A DNA stretch of 64,000 nt from the NCBI GenBank assembly GCA_025352265.1, contig JANXTS010000059.1, positions 47,657 to 111,656 of the forward strand, written 5' to 3'. This document shows positions 26,351 through 36,615 of this stretch, piece after piece. Position numbers and translations under genes: made by a program. This DNA is from Variovorax sp. GTDB taxonomy: Bacteria; Pseudomonadota; Gammaproteobacteria; Burkholderiales; Burkholderiaceae_C. Numbering within the stretch: the stretch's first letter is position 1; every line of letters begins with the position of its first letter. The notes beneath the pieces are model-generated. The model worked only from the letters and a program-made list of their open reading frames with translations. It was not told the origin of the DNA and made no database searches.

Positions 26351-27436
26351 TCAAAGCGCCGCGGCAATCGCTTTTCCTACGTCGGCAGTGCCCGCATCGC
26401 CGCCTATGTCCGCGGTGCGTGGTGCGCCGCTTTCCGGTGCCAGCACCTTTTCGATGGCTGCAAGGATCGCGTCGTGCGCGTTCTTGTGGCCGAGGAATTC
26501 AAGCATCATCGCGCCACACCAGATCTGGCCAATGGGGTTGGCAATGCCTTTGCCGGCGATGTCCGGCGCCGAGCCGTGCACCGGCTCAAACAATGATGGC
26601 GTGGTGCGCTCGGGGTTGAGGTTGGCACTTGGTGCAATCCCGATGGTGCCGGTACAAGCCGGCCCAAGATCCGACAGGATGTCGCCGAACAGATTGCTGG
26701 CGACCACCACGTCGAAGAAGTCGGGGCGCTGCACGAAGTGCGCCGTCAGGATGTCGATGTGAAACTTGTCAAGCGTGATGCCTGGATAGTTCTTTGCCAT
26801 CTCGACCACGCGCTCATCCCAGTAAGGCATGGTGATCGAGATACCGTTCGACTTCGTCGCGCTGGTGAGATGCTTTTTGGGCCGTGACTTCGCCAGTTCG
26901 AAAGCGAACTTCAGCACGCGGTCGACGCCGATGCGCGACATCACGGTCTCTTGCACCACGATCTCGCGCTGCGTTCCTTCGTACATGCGGCCGCCGATGC
27001 TCGAATACTCGCCTTCGGTGTTTTCTCGCACGATGTACATGTCGATTTCTCCGGGCAGCCGCGGCGAACCGTCGCGACGCACCACGGGCGCGATGATGCC
27101 GGGCATGAGACGTGCAGGCCGAAGGTTGATGTACTGATCGAACTCGCGACGAAACAACAACAGCGAGCCCCACAGCGACACATGGTCCGCTATCTTTTCC
27201 GGCCAACCGACCGCGCCAAAAAAGATGGCGTCATGCCCGCCGATCTGCTTTTTCCAGTCGTCGGGCAGCATCTTTCCGTGCTTCTCGAAATAGTCCCAGC
27301 TCGAGAAATCGAAATGGTCGAACTTCAGGTCGATGCCAAACTTGCGCGCCGCAGCATCGAGCACGCGCAAGCCTTCGGGCATGGTTTCCTTGCCGATGCC
27401 ATCGCCGGCAATCACTGCGATTCTGTGGTGGGTCAT
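26351..27436 (-). CDS. Tartrate dehydrogenase / D-malate decarboxylating dehydrogenase
   Basis: This beta-decarboxylating dehydrogenase of the isocitrate/isopropylmalate family has 361 residues. It starts HRIAVIAGDGIGKETMPEGLR and has the tartrate-type LLLFRREFDQYINLRPARL segment. The catalytic core includes IVRENTEGEYSSIGGRMYEG and the metal site NLFGDILSDLGP, followed by EPVHGSAPDIAGKGIANP. It most resembles TtuC/DmlA proteins, which oxidise tartrate or D-malate; isopropylmalate is less likely. The region 27437-27640 behind its start holds its promoter and no gene that I recognise. Confidence 0.88.
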   Translation of the reverse strand: MTHHRIAVIAGDGIGKETMPEGLRVLDAAARKFGIDLKFDHFDFSSWDYFEKHGKMLPDDWKKQIGGHDAIFFGAVGWPEKIADHVSLWGSLLLFRREFDQYINLRPARLMPGIIAPVVRRDGSPRLPGEIDMYIVRENTEGEYSSIGGRMYEGTQREIVVQETVMSRIGVDRVLKFAFELAKSRPKKHLTSATKSNGISITMPYWDERVVEMAKNYPGITLDKFHIDILTAHFVQRPDFFDVVVASNLFGDILSDLGPACTGTIGIAPSANLNPERTTPSLFEPVHGSAPDIAGKGIANPIGQIWCGAMMLEFLGHKNAHDAILAAIEKVLAPESGAPRTADIGGDAGTADVGKAIAAAL

Positions 27437-27640
27437 GGTCTCTGTCCTTATGGTCTGGTTATGTTTTGTTCAGCGATGAAGAGAAATCGAGCGCCACACC
27501 CCAGCATCCAACGCATCCATGCAGCACGACGCCCTCTCTCTGTGCTTCGAAGGGGTGAACCTGAACCATCGCGCTGAGCATGATCAGATTGTGCGTCGCA
27601 TGGTCACCGCAAGGCATCGTCGAGACCTGTCAGCAATGGC

Positions 27641-28516
27641 TCAGCGTTCCGCACGCACCACCAGGCTGACGCCGATGGCGGTCAACGCGATGCCGGCCAC
27701 GGTAACCGCCGTGATCGGCTCATCGAATAGAAGCCACGCCATGACGGCTGTGCAAGGCGGAACGAGATAAAGCAAGCTTGTTACGGCAGTCGCAGTGCCG
27801 CGCTGGATGAGGATGTAGAGCAGCGAGCTGCCACCCAATGTCAGCGCCAATACGGACCATCCCAGAGCTCCGATCGAATGCAAGTTCCATTGAATGGCTT
27901 CGGATTCAAGCATTGCGAAAGGCAAGGTCACTATCAACGCCGCGCCCAGTTGCACCACGCTGGCGCTGCGCACATCGCACGGTGCGAGAAACCTCTTTTG
28001 GTACAGCGTGCCTGCGGTGATGCAGAGCAGCGCCAGCACGGCCAGGCTCATCGTGACACCGGTAACCTCTCCGCCCTGCACCGCTTTGCGCGCCACGACG
28101 AGCACCAACCCGACAAAGCCCAAAAGCAGACCCGCCCATTGTCGGCGGCTGACGGCACCGCCACGCATCGACATCCATACGGCCGTCAACACAGGTTGGA
28201 CACCGACGAGCAACGCCACCAAACCCGAACCCATGCCGAGCTTTACTGCCGCCCATACGCCACCGAGATAACCCGCCTGAATGAGCGTACCTGTCACCGC
28301 GAGATGCCCCCATTGGGAGCGCGATACGGGCCAGGTCACATGCGCCAGCCGTACCCAGGCGTAGAAACATAGAAGCGACAGTGCATAGCGCAAAGCAAGA
28401 AACTTGAACGGCGGAGCGAAGGGCATGCCATAACGCGCAACGATGAAGCCGGTGCTCCATATCAAGACAAACACGACTGGCATCGCTCGTAACCAGCCCG
28501 CGCCGCGGGCCATCAT
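27641..28516 (-). CDS. EamA/DMT family transporter
   Basis: The drug/metabolite transporter superfamily protein has 291 residues and ten hydrophobic segments in two EamA repeats. Typical features are VFVLIWSTGFIVARYGMP in TM1, the loop PVLTAVWM, and the second repeat ending TAVMAWLLFDEPITAVTVAGI. The substrate cannot be read from the sequence. It is 13 bp downstream of pgsA and probably co-transcribed with uvrC-pgsA. Confidence 0.88.
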   Translation of the reverse strand: MMARGAGWLRAMPVVFVLIWSTGFIVARYGMPFAPPFKFLALRYALSLLCFYAWVRLAHVTWPVSRSQWGHLAVTGTLIQAGYLGGVWAAVKLGMGSGLVALLVGVQPVLTAVWMSMRGGAVSRRQWAGLLLGFVGLVLVVARKAVQGGEVTGVTMSLAVLALLCITAGTLYQKRFLAPCDVRSASVVQLGAALIVTLPFAMLESEAIQWNLHSIGALGWSVLALTLGGSSLLYILIQRGTATAVTSLLYLVPPCTAVMAWLLFDEPITAVTVAGIALTAIGVSLVVRAER

Positions 28517-28529
28517 GTTCTCACCAAAC

Positions 28530-29096
28530 TCATTTGGCCCGCGCCCTGATCTCCGGGATGGCCTTCTGCAGGTAGTACACCATCGACCAGACCGTGAGCA
28601 CGGCAGAAATCCAGATCAGCCAGTGACCCCACAACCCAGTGTCGATCACGTCGAAGAGCTTGCCGTAAAACAGCAAAAAGGGGATCGCGATCATCTGGAC
28701 GACTGTCTTGACTTTACCGAGCATGTGCACCGCCACGCTCTTGCCGGCACCGATCTGCGCCATCCATTCGCGCAACGCCGAGATGGCGATTTCGCGGCCG
28801 ATGATGATGAGCGCGACGAAGACATCGGCCCTTTGCAGGTGCACCAGCACAAGCAACGAAGCACAGACCAGAAACTTGTCGGCCACCGGATCGAGAAACG
28901 CGCCAAAGGCCGAGGTTTGGTTGAGCTTGCGCGCCAAGTAGCCATCGAGCCAGTCGGTCAGCGCGAAGACGATGAACATCACCGTCGCGATCAAGTTGCG
29001 CATCGGCTCGGCGATGGGTAGATAGAACACGCCGACGATCAGCGGGATCGCGACGATGCGCGTCCAGGTCATGATGGTCGGCAGGGTCCAGAACAT
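28530..29096 (-). CDS. pgsA: CDP-diacylglycerol-glycerol-3-phosphate 3-phosphatidyltransferase
   Basis: The enzyme makes phosphatidylglycerol phosphate in the inner membrane. The 188-residue multipass protein carries the CDP-alcohol phosphatidyltransferase signature D-G-x2-A-R-x8-G-x3-D-x3-D in DGYLARKLNQTS followed by AFGAFLDPVADK. It starts MFWTLPTIMTWTRI. It lies 56 bp downstream of uvrC on the same strand, a common pairing in Proteobacteria. Confidence 0.94.
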   Translation of the reverse strand: MFWTLPTIMTWTRIVAIPLIVGVFYLPIAEPMRNLIATVMFIVFALTDWLDGYLARKLNQTSAFGAFLDPVADKFLVCASLLVLVHLQRADVFVALIIIGREIAISALREWMAQIGAGKSVAVHMLGKVKTVVQMIAIPFLLFYGKLFDVIDTGLWGHWLIWISAVLTVWSMVYYLQKAIPEIRARAK

Positions 29097-29152
29097 CGGT
29101 TGATTGTGACTTGGTTCGACTACGGGGTTGCGGTGCTTCCTGAAGACGCGCG

Positions 29153-31123
29153 TCAGTGGAGCGCCCGATAGATCTCTTCGGCCAGTTCCGTCGCGATGCC
29201 GTCGACCGATGCAATGTCTTCGACACTCGCCGCCGCCACGCCTCGAATGCCGCCAAAACGTTGCAGCAAACGCGCACGCCGCTTAGGGCCTATGCCCTGA
29301 ATGTCTTCGAGTTGGCTTCCGCCCACTCGGACCTTTGCGCGCTTGGCACGCATACCGGTAATGGCGAAGCGGTGCGCTTCATCGCGGATCTGCGCCACCA
29401 GCATGAGCGCGGCGGAGTCACGACCGAGGTAGACCTTCTCGCGTCCATCGGCGAACACCAATTCTTCGAGTCCGACCTTGCGGCCCTCCCCCTTTTCGAC
29501 ACCAACGATTAGCGACAGCGCGAGCCCCAGCGCCCCAAAGACTTCACGCGCCATAGACACTTGGCCTTTGCCGCCATCGACCAGCACCAGATCGGGCATG
29601 CGCGCCGCGCGCGTGCCCTTGGGTGCATCGGCGCCGACACCACCCGCGTCGCCTGCAGTCGGCGCATCGGTCTCTGCCGCCATGGCTTCGGCTAGCTTGC
29701 TGTAGCGGCGATGCAGCACTTGCCGCATGGCCGCATAGTCGTCGCCCGGAGTGATGCCTTCGATGTTGTAGCGGCGGTATTCACGGTTTTGCATGGCGTG
29801 GTGCTCGAACACCACGCACGATGCCTGCGTCGCTTCTCCAGCCGTATGCGAGATGTCGAAGCACTCCACGCGGAAGTTGTCGAGATTGTCGGGCGCCAGC
29901 TCCAGTGCGTCGGCCAAGGCGCGTGTGCGCGCCTGCTGCGACCCTTCTTCGGCCAGCAAGCGGGCCAGTTGCAGGCCTGCATTCGTCTGCGCCATTTCGA
30001 GCCAGCGTCGTCTCTGCTCGCGCGGCTGAAACACCGCCGTGATGCGCGTACCCGATTGCTGCGACACCGCCTCGATCAACTCGCGGCTGACGAGTTCGCT
30101 CAGGACCAGCGTGGCTGGCACCGGCACGTCGATGTAGTGCTGTGCGATGAACGCTTCGAGCACCTGGACCTCGACCAAACCCGCCGCTGCAGCCGGGGCG
30201 CCCTCGTCGGCTGACTCGGCCTCGAAATCGTCGCTGTTGATCGCAGCCGCGTCTTCCACATGCACCGGAAAATACGGCCGGTCACCCAGGTGCCGACCAC
30301 CACGCACCATCGCCAGATTCACGCAGGCTTTGCCGCCTTGCACCTTCACCGCAAGGATGTCGACATCCTTGTCGGAAGCGATCTCGATCGACTGCTGGTG
30401 CAGCACGCGCGACAACGCCGACATCTGATTGCGCAATTCAGCCGCCTGTTCGAACTCGAGCCGCTCTGCGTGGCTCGTCATGCGGTCTTCCAGCGCGGTG
30501 AGTACCAGTTGGGTGTCACCCATCAGGAACGCTTGGGCATTGCTCACATCGTGCGCGTAGTCTTCGGGCGTGATGTTGCCGACACACGGCCCCGTGCAAC
30601 GCTTGATCTGATACAGCAGGCAAGGCCTCGTCCGGTTCGCATAAACGGTGTCCTCGCAGGTGCGCAGCTTGAAAACCTTCTGCAGCAGTTGGATCGTTTC
30701 CTTCACCGCCCAGGCGCTCGGATAAGGGCCGAAATACCGGTGCTTGCGGTCGGTCGCGCCGCGGTAATAGGCAAGGCGCGGGAAGGTGTGCGAAGCGATC
30801 TTCAGGTACGGATAGCTCTTGTCGTCGCGAAAGAGAATGTTGTAGCGCGGCTTCAGCGACTTGATGAGGTTGTTTTCGAGCAGCAGCGCCTCGGCCTCGG
30901 ACCGCACGACGGTCGTCTCCATGCGCACGATCTTCGAGATCATGTGGCCGATTCGCGTGCCGCCATGGCTCTTCTGAAAGTAGTTGGCGACACGCTTTTT
31001 CAGGTTGCGCGCCTTGCCCACGTAGAGCACGGCGCCGGCCGCGTCGAAATAGCGGTACACGCCCGGCAACTGCGGCAAGGCTGCCACTTCACTCAACAAT
31101 TGATCGGAATGCACGTCTGACAT
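29153..31123 (-). CDS. uvrC: Excinuclease ABC subunit C
   Basis: UvrC makes both incisions in nucleotide-excision repair. At 656 residues it has the N-terminal GIY-YIG nuclease ([20 protein letters not shown]), the Cys-rich linker ([15 protein letters not shown]), a UVR motif near residues 205-240, the UvrC homology/RNase H-like domain ([29 protein letters not shown]) and tandem HhH motifs at the end ([18 protein letters not shown]). It is divergent from earP. Confidence 0.96.
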   Translation of the reverse strand: MSDVHSDQLLSEVAALPQLPGVYRYFDAAGAVLYVGKARNLKKRVANYFQKSHGGTRIGHMISKIVRMETTVVRSEAEALLLENNLIKSLKPRYNILFRDDKSYPYLKIASHTFPRLAYYRGATDRKHRYFGPYPSAWAVKETIQLLQKVFKLRTCEDTVYANRTRPCLLYQIKRCTGPCVGNITPEDYAHDVSNAQAFLMGDTQLVLTALEDRMTSHAERLEFEQAAELRNQMSALSRVLHQQSIEIASDKDVDILAVKVQGGKACVNLAMVRGGRHLGDRPYFPVHVEDAAAINSDDFEAESADEGAPAAAAGLVEVQVLEAFIAQHYIDVPVPATLVLSELVSRELIEAVSQQSGTRITAVFQPREQRRRWLEMAQTNAGLQLARLLAEEGSQQARTRALADALELAPDNLDNFRVECFDISHTAGEATQASCVVFEHHAMQNREYRRYNIEGITPGDDYAAMRQVLHRRYSKLAEAMAAETDAPTAGDAGGVGADAPKGTRAARMPDLVLVDGGKGQVSMAREVFGALGLALSLIVGVEKGEGRKVGLEELVFADGREKVYLGRDSAALMLVAQIRDEAHRFAITGMRAKRAKVRVGGSQLEDIQGIGPKRRARLLQRFGGIRGVAAASVEDIASVDGIATELAEEIYRALH

Positions 31124-31197
31124 GGCAGCTATTGTGGCGCGGCGGCACGGGGCACCCCGGCCATGCCGCGTGTCGGCCCTGACGCTAAAGTGCCCGC

Positions 31198-32334
31198 ATG
31201 CAATGGGACATCTTCTGCAAGGTCATCGACAACCACGGCGATCTGGGCGTGTGCTGGCGGCTGTGCTGCCAGCTTGCGATGCGCGGGGAGCGCGTTCGCG
31301 TGTGGATCGACGACGGGTCGGCGCTGCAATGGATGGCGCCAGAAGGATGCGCGGGCGTCACGGTCATCGACTGGAGCGATCCGGCCGCCGTGAAGGCAGC
31401 CGCCGCGGGCGCACATCCAGATGTGCTGATCGAGGCATTTGGCTGCGACCCTGCGCCGGAGCTGATCGAGCGTTTTGCCAGCGCGCAAGAAACAAGCGCT
31501 TCGCCGCACGAATCCAGGCCGTGGATCAACCTGGAATACTTGTCCGCCGAACCCTACGTCGAGCGCTTGCATGGCCTGCCCTCGCCGGTCTTTCGCGGCC
31601 CGGGCGCGGGATTGACCAAGCGGTTCTTCTATCCCGGCTTCACCCCCCGCACCGGTGGGTTGCTGCGCGAGTCGGACCTCATGGTCGAGCGGGCACGATT
31701 CGACCGCGCCGCCTGGCTGGCAGAGCGAAGCATCGAATGGCATGGCGAACGATTGATTTCGCTCTTCTGCTATGAGCCACCCGCGCTCACCGCCCTGTTG
31801 AATGAGCTGGCCGGTGCAACGGAGCCGACGCGGCTGCTGGTGACGGCAGGCCGTGCAACGTTGGCAGTGCAGGCGTGTCTGGCGACGGGCGCTTTATCTG
31901 GCATCGCGTCTGGCGAGACTTCGGCAGGCACCGGCGCCTTGTCCGTGTCCTACCTGCCGCATCTCGCCCAGCACGACTTCGACCATTTGCTGTGGGCCTG
32001 CCACCTCAACTTCGTGCGCGGTGAAGATTCCTTTGTGCGTGCCCTCTGGGCTGGCGCGCCCATGGTCTGGCAGATCTATCCGCAAGACGACGACGCGCAC
32101 CGCGTCAAGCTCGACGCATGGCTCGACTGGCTCGATGCAGCCCCGTCGATGCGAGCACTCCATCGGATGTGGAACGGTTTTGGGGCTATGGATTGCGCTG
32201 ATGCAACACTGCCCGAACTGGGAGCCGGGGCGCTCGCCGAGTGGCAGGCCACGATCATCGCGGCACGCCAGCGCTTGCTCGTGCAAGACGACCTCGTCAC
32301 GCAACTGATGCGGATGTGCGCCGGGAAAAGCTAA
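31198..32334 (+). CDS. earP: Protein-arginine rhamnosyltransferase EarP
   Basis: EarP transfers rhamnose from dTDP-L-rhamnose to Arg32 of EF-P, activating it to relieve polyproline stalling. The 378-residue GT-B protein starts [21 protein letters not shown], containing the family NHGD(I/L)G motif with the catalytic Asp. The C-terminal nucleotide-sugar site includes the [18 protein letters not shown] segment. The target efp lies 107 bp downstream with the cognate Arg32. Confidence 0.94.
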   Translation: MQWDIFCKVIDNHGDLGVCWRLCCQLAMRGERVRVWIDDGSALQWMAPEGCAGVTVIDWSDPAAVKAAAAGAHPDVLIEAFGCDPAPELIERFASAQETSASPHESRPWINLEYLSAEPYVERLHGLPSPVFRGPGAGLTKRFFYPGFTPRTGGLLRESDLMVERARFDRAAWLAERSIEWHGERLISLFCYEPPALTALLNELAGATEPTRLLVTAGRATLAVQACLATGALSGIASGETSAGTGALSVSYLPHLAQHDFDHLLWACHLNFVRGEDSFVRALWAGAPMVWQIYPQDDDAHRVKLDAWLDWLDAAPSMRALHRMWNGFGAMDCADATLPELGAGALAEWQATIIAARQRLLVQDDLVTQLMRMCAGKS

Positions 32335-32441
32335 AATAGTGGGCTTTGCGGTCAAACCGCCGAACCCGCCGCGGGAACCATGCATCGTCAGACAAGCGTC
32401 CTTCCGATGCACCGAGCGGCCCAACATCCAGAGACCCTGAT

Positions 32442-32996
32442 ATGAAAATCGCTCAAGAAATCCGCGCCGGCAACGTGATCATGCACGGCAAGGACCCGAT
32501 GGTCGTGCTCAAGACCGAATACAGCCGCGGCGGCCGCAACTCCGCCACCGTCCGTATGAAGCTCAAGAGCCTCGTGGCCAACTTCAACACCGAGCAGGTG
32601 TTCAAGGCCGACGACAAGATCGACCAGATCGTGCTCGAAAAGAAAGAGTGCACCTACTCGTACTTCGCTGACCCGCTGTACGTTTGCATGGACACCGAGT
32701 TCAACCAGTACGAAGTCGAAGCGGAGAACATGGGCGACGCGCTCAACTACCTCGAAGACGGCATGACGCTCGAAGTCGTGTTCTATGACGAGAAGGCCAT
32801 CTCGGTCGAACTGCCGACCAGCGTGGAGCGAGAAATAACCTGGACCGAGCCAGCCGTCAAGGGCGACACGTCGGGCAAGGTGCTCAAGCCCGCCAAGATC
32901 TCGACCGGCTTCGAAGTGCCGGTGCCGCTCTTCGTGGCACAGGGCGACAAGATCGAAATCGACACGCGCACCGGCGAATACCGCAAGCGCGTCTGA
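32442..32996 (+). CDS. efp: Elongation factor P (Arg32 type)
   Basis: EF-P binds ribosomes stalled at consecutive prolines. The 184-residue product has three OB-like domains. The loop SRGGRNSA places Arg at residue 32, the rhamnosylation site used by EarP, in place of the Lys34 modified in E. coli. ATG 32442 ([13 protein letters not shown]) is the family start; the longer frame upstream is not coding. A strong terminator follows. Confidence 0.97.
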   Translation: MKIAQEIRAGNVIMHGKDPMVVLKTEYSRGGRNSATVRMKLKSLVANFNTEQVFKADDKIDQIVLEKKECTYSYFADPLYVCMDTEFNQYEVEAENMGDALNYLEDGMTLEVVFYDEKAISVELPTSVEREITWTEPAVKGDTSGKVLKPAKISTGFEVPVPLFVAQGDKIEIDTRTGEYRKRV

Positions 32997-33025
32997 GCGC
33001 ATGTCCAGCGTTCCGCGCGCTGTCG

Positions 33026-33051
33026 AAAAAGCTCCTTCGGGAGCTTTTTTT
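33026..33051 (+). terminator. Terminator of efp
   Basis: GCTCC (33031-33035), tetraloop TTCG and GGAGC (33040-33044) are flanked by A5 and T7. Confidence 0.9.
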
Positions 33052-33188
33052 ATGTCTTGCCCGACCTTCTCCCTTGCCTAGTCTTTTACCGATTCCAAAG
33101 CTGCCGGGCTAGCTGGCCCGTATCCTGCTGTGGCCTTCGCTGCAGACGCAGCAAGGACAATCAGCAAGACCACGCCCGAAGCCTAAGC

Positions 33189-34052
33189 ATGAACAACACC
33201 CACAACCTCCACGACAAACGCCTGGCCGACGCCTGGGCCACGCTGCAGACCCACTCGGACAAAGGCTTGCCGCTCGATCCGGACCCGTCCCGCCTTGCGT
33301 TCGCCGATCCGGAGTTTCTATTGCGCCGAGAAACCCGCGGCCTGCGCATGCAACTGGAGCTGATGAAGCCCGACATCGAGATGCGTGCCCACGGCATCGA
33401 GAACACTGTGGTCGTGTTCGGCAGCGCGCGGTTTCGCAGCGAAGAAGAATCCGGTGCGCTGATCGCCCAGGCCGAGGCGGCCGGCGATGCCGTCGCGGTG
33501 GAGCGGCTGCGCCGTCTCGCACGCGGTTCGCACTATTACGAGCAGGCTCGCGTCTTCGGCAAGATGGTCGCGCAGTACAGCAACGACAAAGAGCCCGAGG
33601 ACAAGCTCTTCATCTGTACCGGCGGCGGCCCCGGCATCATGCAGGCGGCGAACCGCGGCTCTTACGAAGGCGGCGGCCTCAACATCGGCCTGGCCATCGC
33701 GCTGCCGATGGAAGAAGAACCCAACCCCTACGTCACGCCGGCGCTGAGCTTCAAGTTCCATTACTTCGCGATCCGCAAGATGCATTTCATGATGCGTGCA
33801 AAGGCGCTGGTCGCGTTCCCTGGTGGCTTCGGCACGCTTGACGAACTGTTCGAGGTGATCACGCTGGTGCAGACCAAAAAGTCGAAGCCGGTGCCGATCG
33901 TGTTGTTCGGCTCCAGCTATTGGAAGCAACTGCTCGACTTCGATTTTCTGGTGGACGAAGGCGTCATCTCGCCCAACGACGTGAAGCTCTTCGAATACGT
34001 CGACGCACCCGCAGATGCGTGGGACGCGATCAAGGCTTTCTACAAGCTCTGA
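33189..34052 (+). CDS. LOG family protein (Rossmann, lysine-decarboxylase-like)
   Basis: The 287-residue product belongs to the TIGR00730/LOG group, some members of which are cytokinin riboside-5'-monophosphate phosphoribohydrolases. FGSARF, CTGGGPGIMQAANRGSYEGG and the signature PGGFGTLDELFEV are intact. The N-terminal extension of about 75 residues is typical of the larger bacterial subgroup. ATG 33189 is preferred over the longer open frame. Its 3' end overlaps the convergent MFS gene by 13 bp. Confidence 0.87.
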   Translation: MNNTHNLHDKRLADAWATLQTHSDKGLPLDPDPSRLAFADPEFLLRRETRGLRMQLELMKPDIEMRAHGIENTVVVFGSARFRSEEESGALIAQAEAAGDAVAVERLRRLARGSHYYEQARVFGKMVAQYSNDKEPEDKLFICTGGGPGIMQAANRGSYEGGGLNIGLAIALPMEEEPNPYVTPALSFKFHYFAIRKMHFMMRAKALVAFPGGFGTLDELFEVITLVQTKKSKPVPIVLFGSSYWKQLLDFDFLVDEGVISPNDVKLFEYVDAPADAWDAIKAFYKL

Positions 34053-35248
34053 GTCGCTCTGGTTTCGGACGGCGTTGCTTCGGGTGGCGGCACCTTAAGC
34101 CCCCACACCGACCGGGTTCCAGCCGCCACCACACCGCCGACAATCCAGAACACGCCCGCCACACCGATCAATGCACCGGCAGCGCCGAACAACATAGGCA
34201 TGGCCACGCTCGACGCGTTGAGCGTCATCAGCCGCAAGCCGAGTGCCTCGCCGTGACGCGCATGAGGCGTGGTCTGGTGCAGCATGCTCATCACCATCGG
34301 CTGCACCGCGCCAAGCGCCAGACCCAGCGCCACCGAGCAGCAGCCCATGCCGAACGCCGTGGTCATGAACGGATAAGCAGCAAAGACGAGCGCCGTGACG
34401 ATGTTCGACACGGTGATGACGCTGCGTTCGCTGGCACGGGAAGCGATGGCCGGCAGCACCACGCGCACGGCGGCAGCGGCCACTGCAAACGCGCCGAGGA
34501 TCGACCCGATGCCCGAGGCACTCAGACCGCGCTCGTGCCCGAGCAGCGGCAACACGAAGGTGTGTACGTCCCACGACGCGGACTGCAGCCAGTTGACGAA
34601 CAACAACCGACGGAACATCGGCTCCGCCAGCAGATCCCACGCACGCGGCTTCATTGCGCCGAGGGCCGACGGCGGCATCGGCAGCTCGCGTGCACTGCGC
34701 GCAAGCCACCAGCAGGCAAGCGGCAACAGCGCAAGCAGTCCGAATGCCACGCGGTAGCCGACGATATCGCCGGGCACGCGGCCCGCGTGGTCGATCAGCA
34801 GCCCGACTGCGAACGGACCGACGAAGTTGGCGGCGGCCGGCGCAATGGCGAGCCAGCTGAAGACCTGCTTTAACTGCATCGGGTTCTGTGCGGCGCGGCC
34901 GACATGGCGCTGCAAGGCTATGACGGCAATGCCGGTCGCGCCGCCGGTGAACAATGCGGCAAGGCACAGCACGGGAAAGATCGGAAACGCCGCGCACAAC
35001 GCAGCGCCCAATGCCGCAGAGACGACAGCGATCAACAGCGGCTTGCGCAAGCCGTGTCGATCGGCGAAACGCCCTGCCGGCAGGGCGAGAAAAACCTGCG
35101 TCAGCGCGAACATCGCCAGCATGACGCCGACCGCCGCCGGGCTGTAGCCCTGCTGCAACGCAAGCAACGGTGCGGCAAGACGCGTACCCGTCATCACGGC
35201 ATGCAGGCACACCTGCGCGAGGATCAGGCGCAGGAGTTCAGCAGTCAC
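34040..35248 (-). CDS. MFS transporter
   Basis: The 402-residue major facilitator protein has about 12 membrane segments. The loop 2-3 motif is present as GRFADRHGLRKP, and the TM5-like segment is rich in Gly/Pro (PAAANFVGPFAVGLLID). The substrate is unknown. It overlaps rmuC by 4 bp (ATGA), so it is the last gene of a five-gene minus-strand run starting at pncB. Confidence 0.88.
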   Translation of the reverse strand: MTAELLRLILAQVCLHAVMTGTRLAAPLLALQQGYSPAAVGVMLAMFALTQVFLALPAGRFADRHGLRKPLLIAVVSAALGAALCAAFPIFPVLCLAALFTGGATGIAVIALQRHVGRAAQNPMQLKQVFSWLAIAPAAANFVGPFAVGLLIDHAGRVPGDIVGYRVAFGLLALLPLACWWLARSARELPMPPSALGAMKPRAWDLLAEPMFRRLLFVNWLQSASWDVHTFVLPLLGHERGLSASGIGSILGAFAVAAAAVRVVLPAIASRASERSVITVSNIVTALVFAAYPFMTTAFGMGCCSVALGLALGAVQPMVMSMLHQTTPHARHGEALGLRLMTLNASSVAMPMLFGAAGALIGVAGVFWIVGGVVAAGTRSVWGLKVPPPEATPSETRATQSL

Positions 35249-36606
35249 GACGGCTCATCATCTCCCTCTGTGACTGCCGGCAACAGGGCCTGCGCCTGGG
35301 CTTCAGGAAGCGCCTCGACCTGGCGCAGCGCGCGGTGCATGACGTTGCTGCGCGTCTGCGCCTGGTCCAGCGTGTTGAGTACCGTCTGCGCCTGGTTCTT
35401 GACGCGCGTCAGCACGTCGCCGAACTTGCCGAACTCGGCCTTCACCGCGCCGAGCACCTGCCACACCTCGCTGGAACGCTTTTCGAGCGCCAGCGTGCGA
35501 AAGCCCATCTGCAGCGAATTGAGGATGGCGAGCAGAGTCGTCGGGCCAGCCAGCGTAATGCGGTGTCGGCGCTGCAGCCCCTGCATCAGGTCGGGCCGGC
35601 GCAGCACTTCGGCATACAGCCCTTCGGTCGGCAAGAAGAGGATCGCGAAGTCGGTGGTGTGCGGCGGCGCGATGTACTTTTCCTCGATGGCTTTCGCCTC
35701 CAGCCAGATGCGCGTTTCCAAGGCTCGACCGGCCAACTCTGCGGCCACCGGGTCGGCGCGCTGCTGCGCATCGAGCAGGCGCTCGTAGTCCTCGTTAGGA
35801 AACTTGGCGTCGATCGGCAGCCACAGCGCATCGCCGTCTGCAGTGCGGCCGGGCAACCGGATTGCGAAGTCCACCGTGTGACGGCCGCCTGGCCGCGTTG
35901 CAACCTGTGCAGCGTACTGGTCGACGGTGAACACCTGCTCCAGCAAGGCACCGAGCTGCGCCTCGCCGAAGATGCCGCGCGTCTTCACGTTAGTGAGCAG
36001 GTGCTTGAGGTCGCCCACGCCCTGCGCCAGCGTCTGCATTTCACCCAGTCCCTTGTGTACCTGCTCGAGCCGGTCGGCCACCTGCTTGAAGCTTTCGCCG
36101 AGACGCGCCTCCAGCGTGCTTTGCAGCTTTTCGTCGACGGTCTTGCGCATCTCGTCAAGCTTGGCGGTGTTGCTCTGCTGAAGTTGCGCAAGCTGCGTTT
36201 CCATCGTCGTCCGCACCTCGGCCAGACGGCGCGCGTTCGACTCCGACAGGCTCTGCAGCTGGGTGTTGAGCGTGTCCGCCAGCGTCTTTTGCAGCATTGC
36301 CAACTGCTGCCCGAATGCATCGATCTGCGCGTTCTGCGTGCGAGTCGACTCGGCGCCCTGCTGTAGCAACGCCTGCTGGAAAGTCGCGAAGGCTTGCGCC
36401 GTTTCCTGCCGCGTGCCACGCGCGTTCTCGCCAATCTCGTGTCGCAGCGCGCGCTCGCCCCGCTCGTTGCCGGCGCCGAGCGTCGCGATCAATTCAGCGT
36501 GATCGGGCTTCGGCGCACGACGTGCCAGCAACCAGACGAGAAGCACCAACTGGACAACCGCCAGCACGATCAAGACGAGAAGGATCAAGGGGAAATCAGA
36601 TGGCAT
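35245..36606 (-). CDS. rmuC: DNA recombination protein RmuC
   Basis: RmuC-family proteins limit inverted-repeat recombination and have a predicted PD-(D/E)XK-like nuclease core. The 453-residue product has an N-terminal membrane helix (residues 5-27). Roughly 170 residues of coiled coil rich in Gln, Leu and Glu follow, then the conserved domain (GIFGEAQLGALLEQVF; LPIDAKFPNEDYERLL; ILFLPTEGLYAEVLRR). It lies 9 bp after the 2-hydroxyacid dehydrogenase gene. Confidence 0.92.
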   Translation of the reverse strand: MPSDFPLILLVLIVLAVVQLVLLVWLLARRAPKPDHAELIATLGAGNERGERALRHEIGENARGTRQETAQAFATFQQALLQQGAESTRTQNAQIDAFGQQLAMLQKTLADTLNTQLQSLSESNARRLAEVRTTMETQLAQLQQSNTAKLDEMRKTVDEKLQSTLEARLGESFKQVADRLEQVHKGLGEMQTLAQGVGDLKHLLTNVKTRGIFGEAQLGALLEQVFTVDQYAAQVATRPGGRHTVDFAIRLPGRTADGDALWLPIDAKFPNEDYERLLDAQQRADPVAAELAGRALETRIWLEAKAIEEKYIAPPHTTDFAILFLPTEGLYAEVLRRPDLMQGLQRRHRITLAGPTTLLAILNSLQMGFRTLALEKRSSEVWQVLGAVKAEFGKFGDVLTRVKNQAQTVLNTLDQAQTRSNVMHRALRQVEALPEAQAQALLPAVTEGDDEPS

Positions 36607-36615
36607 GTCGACCGT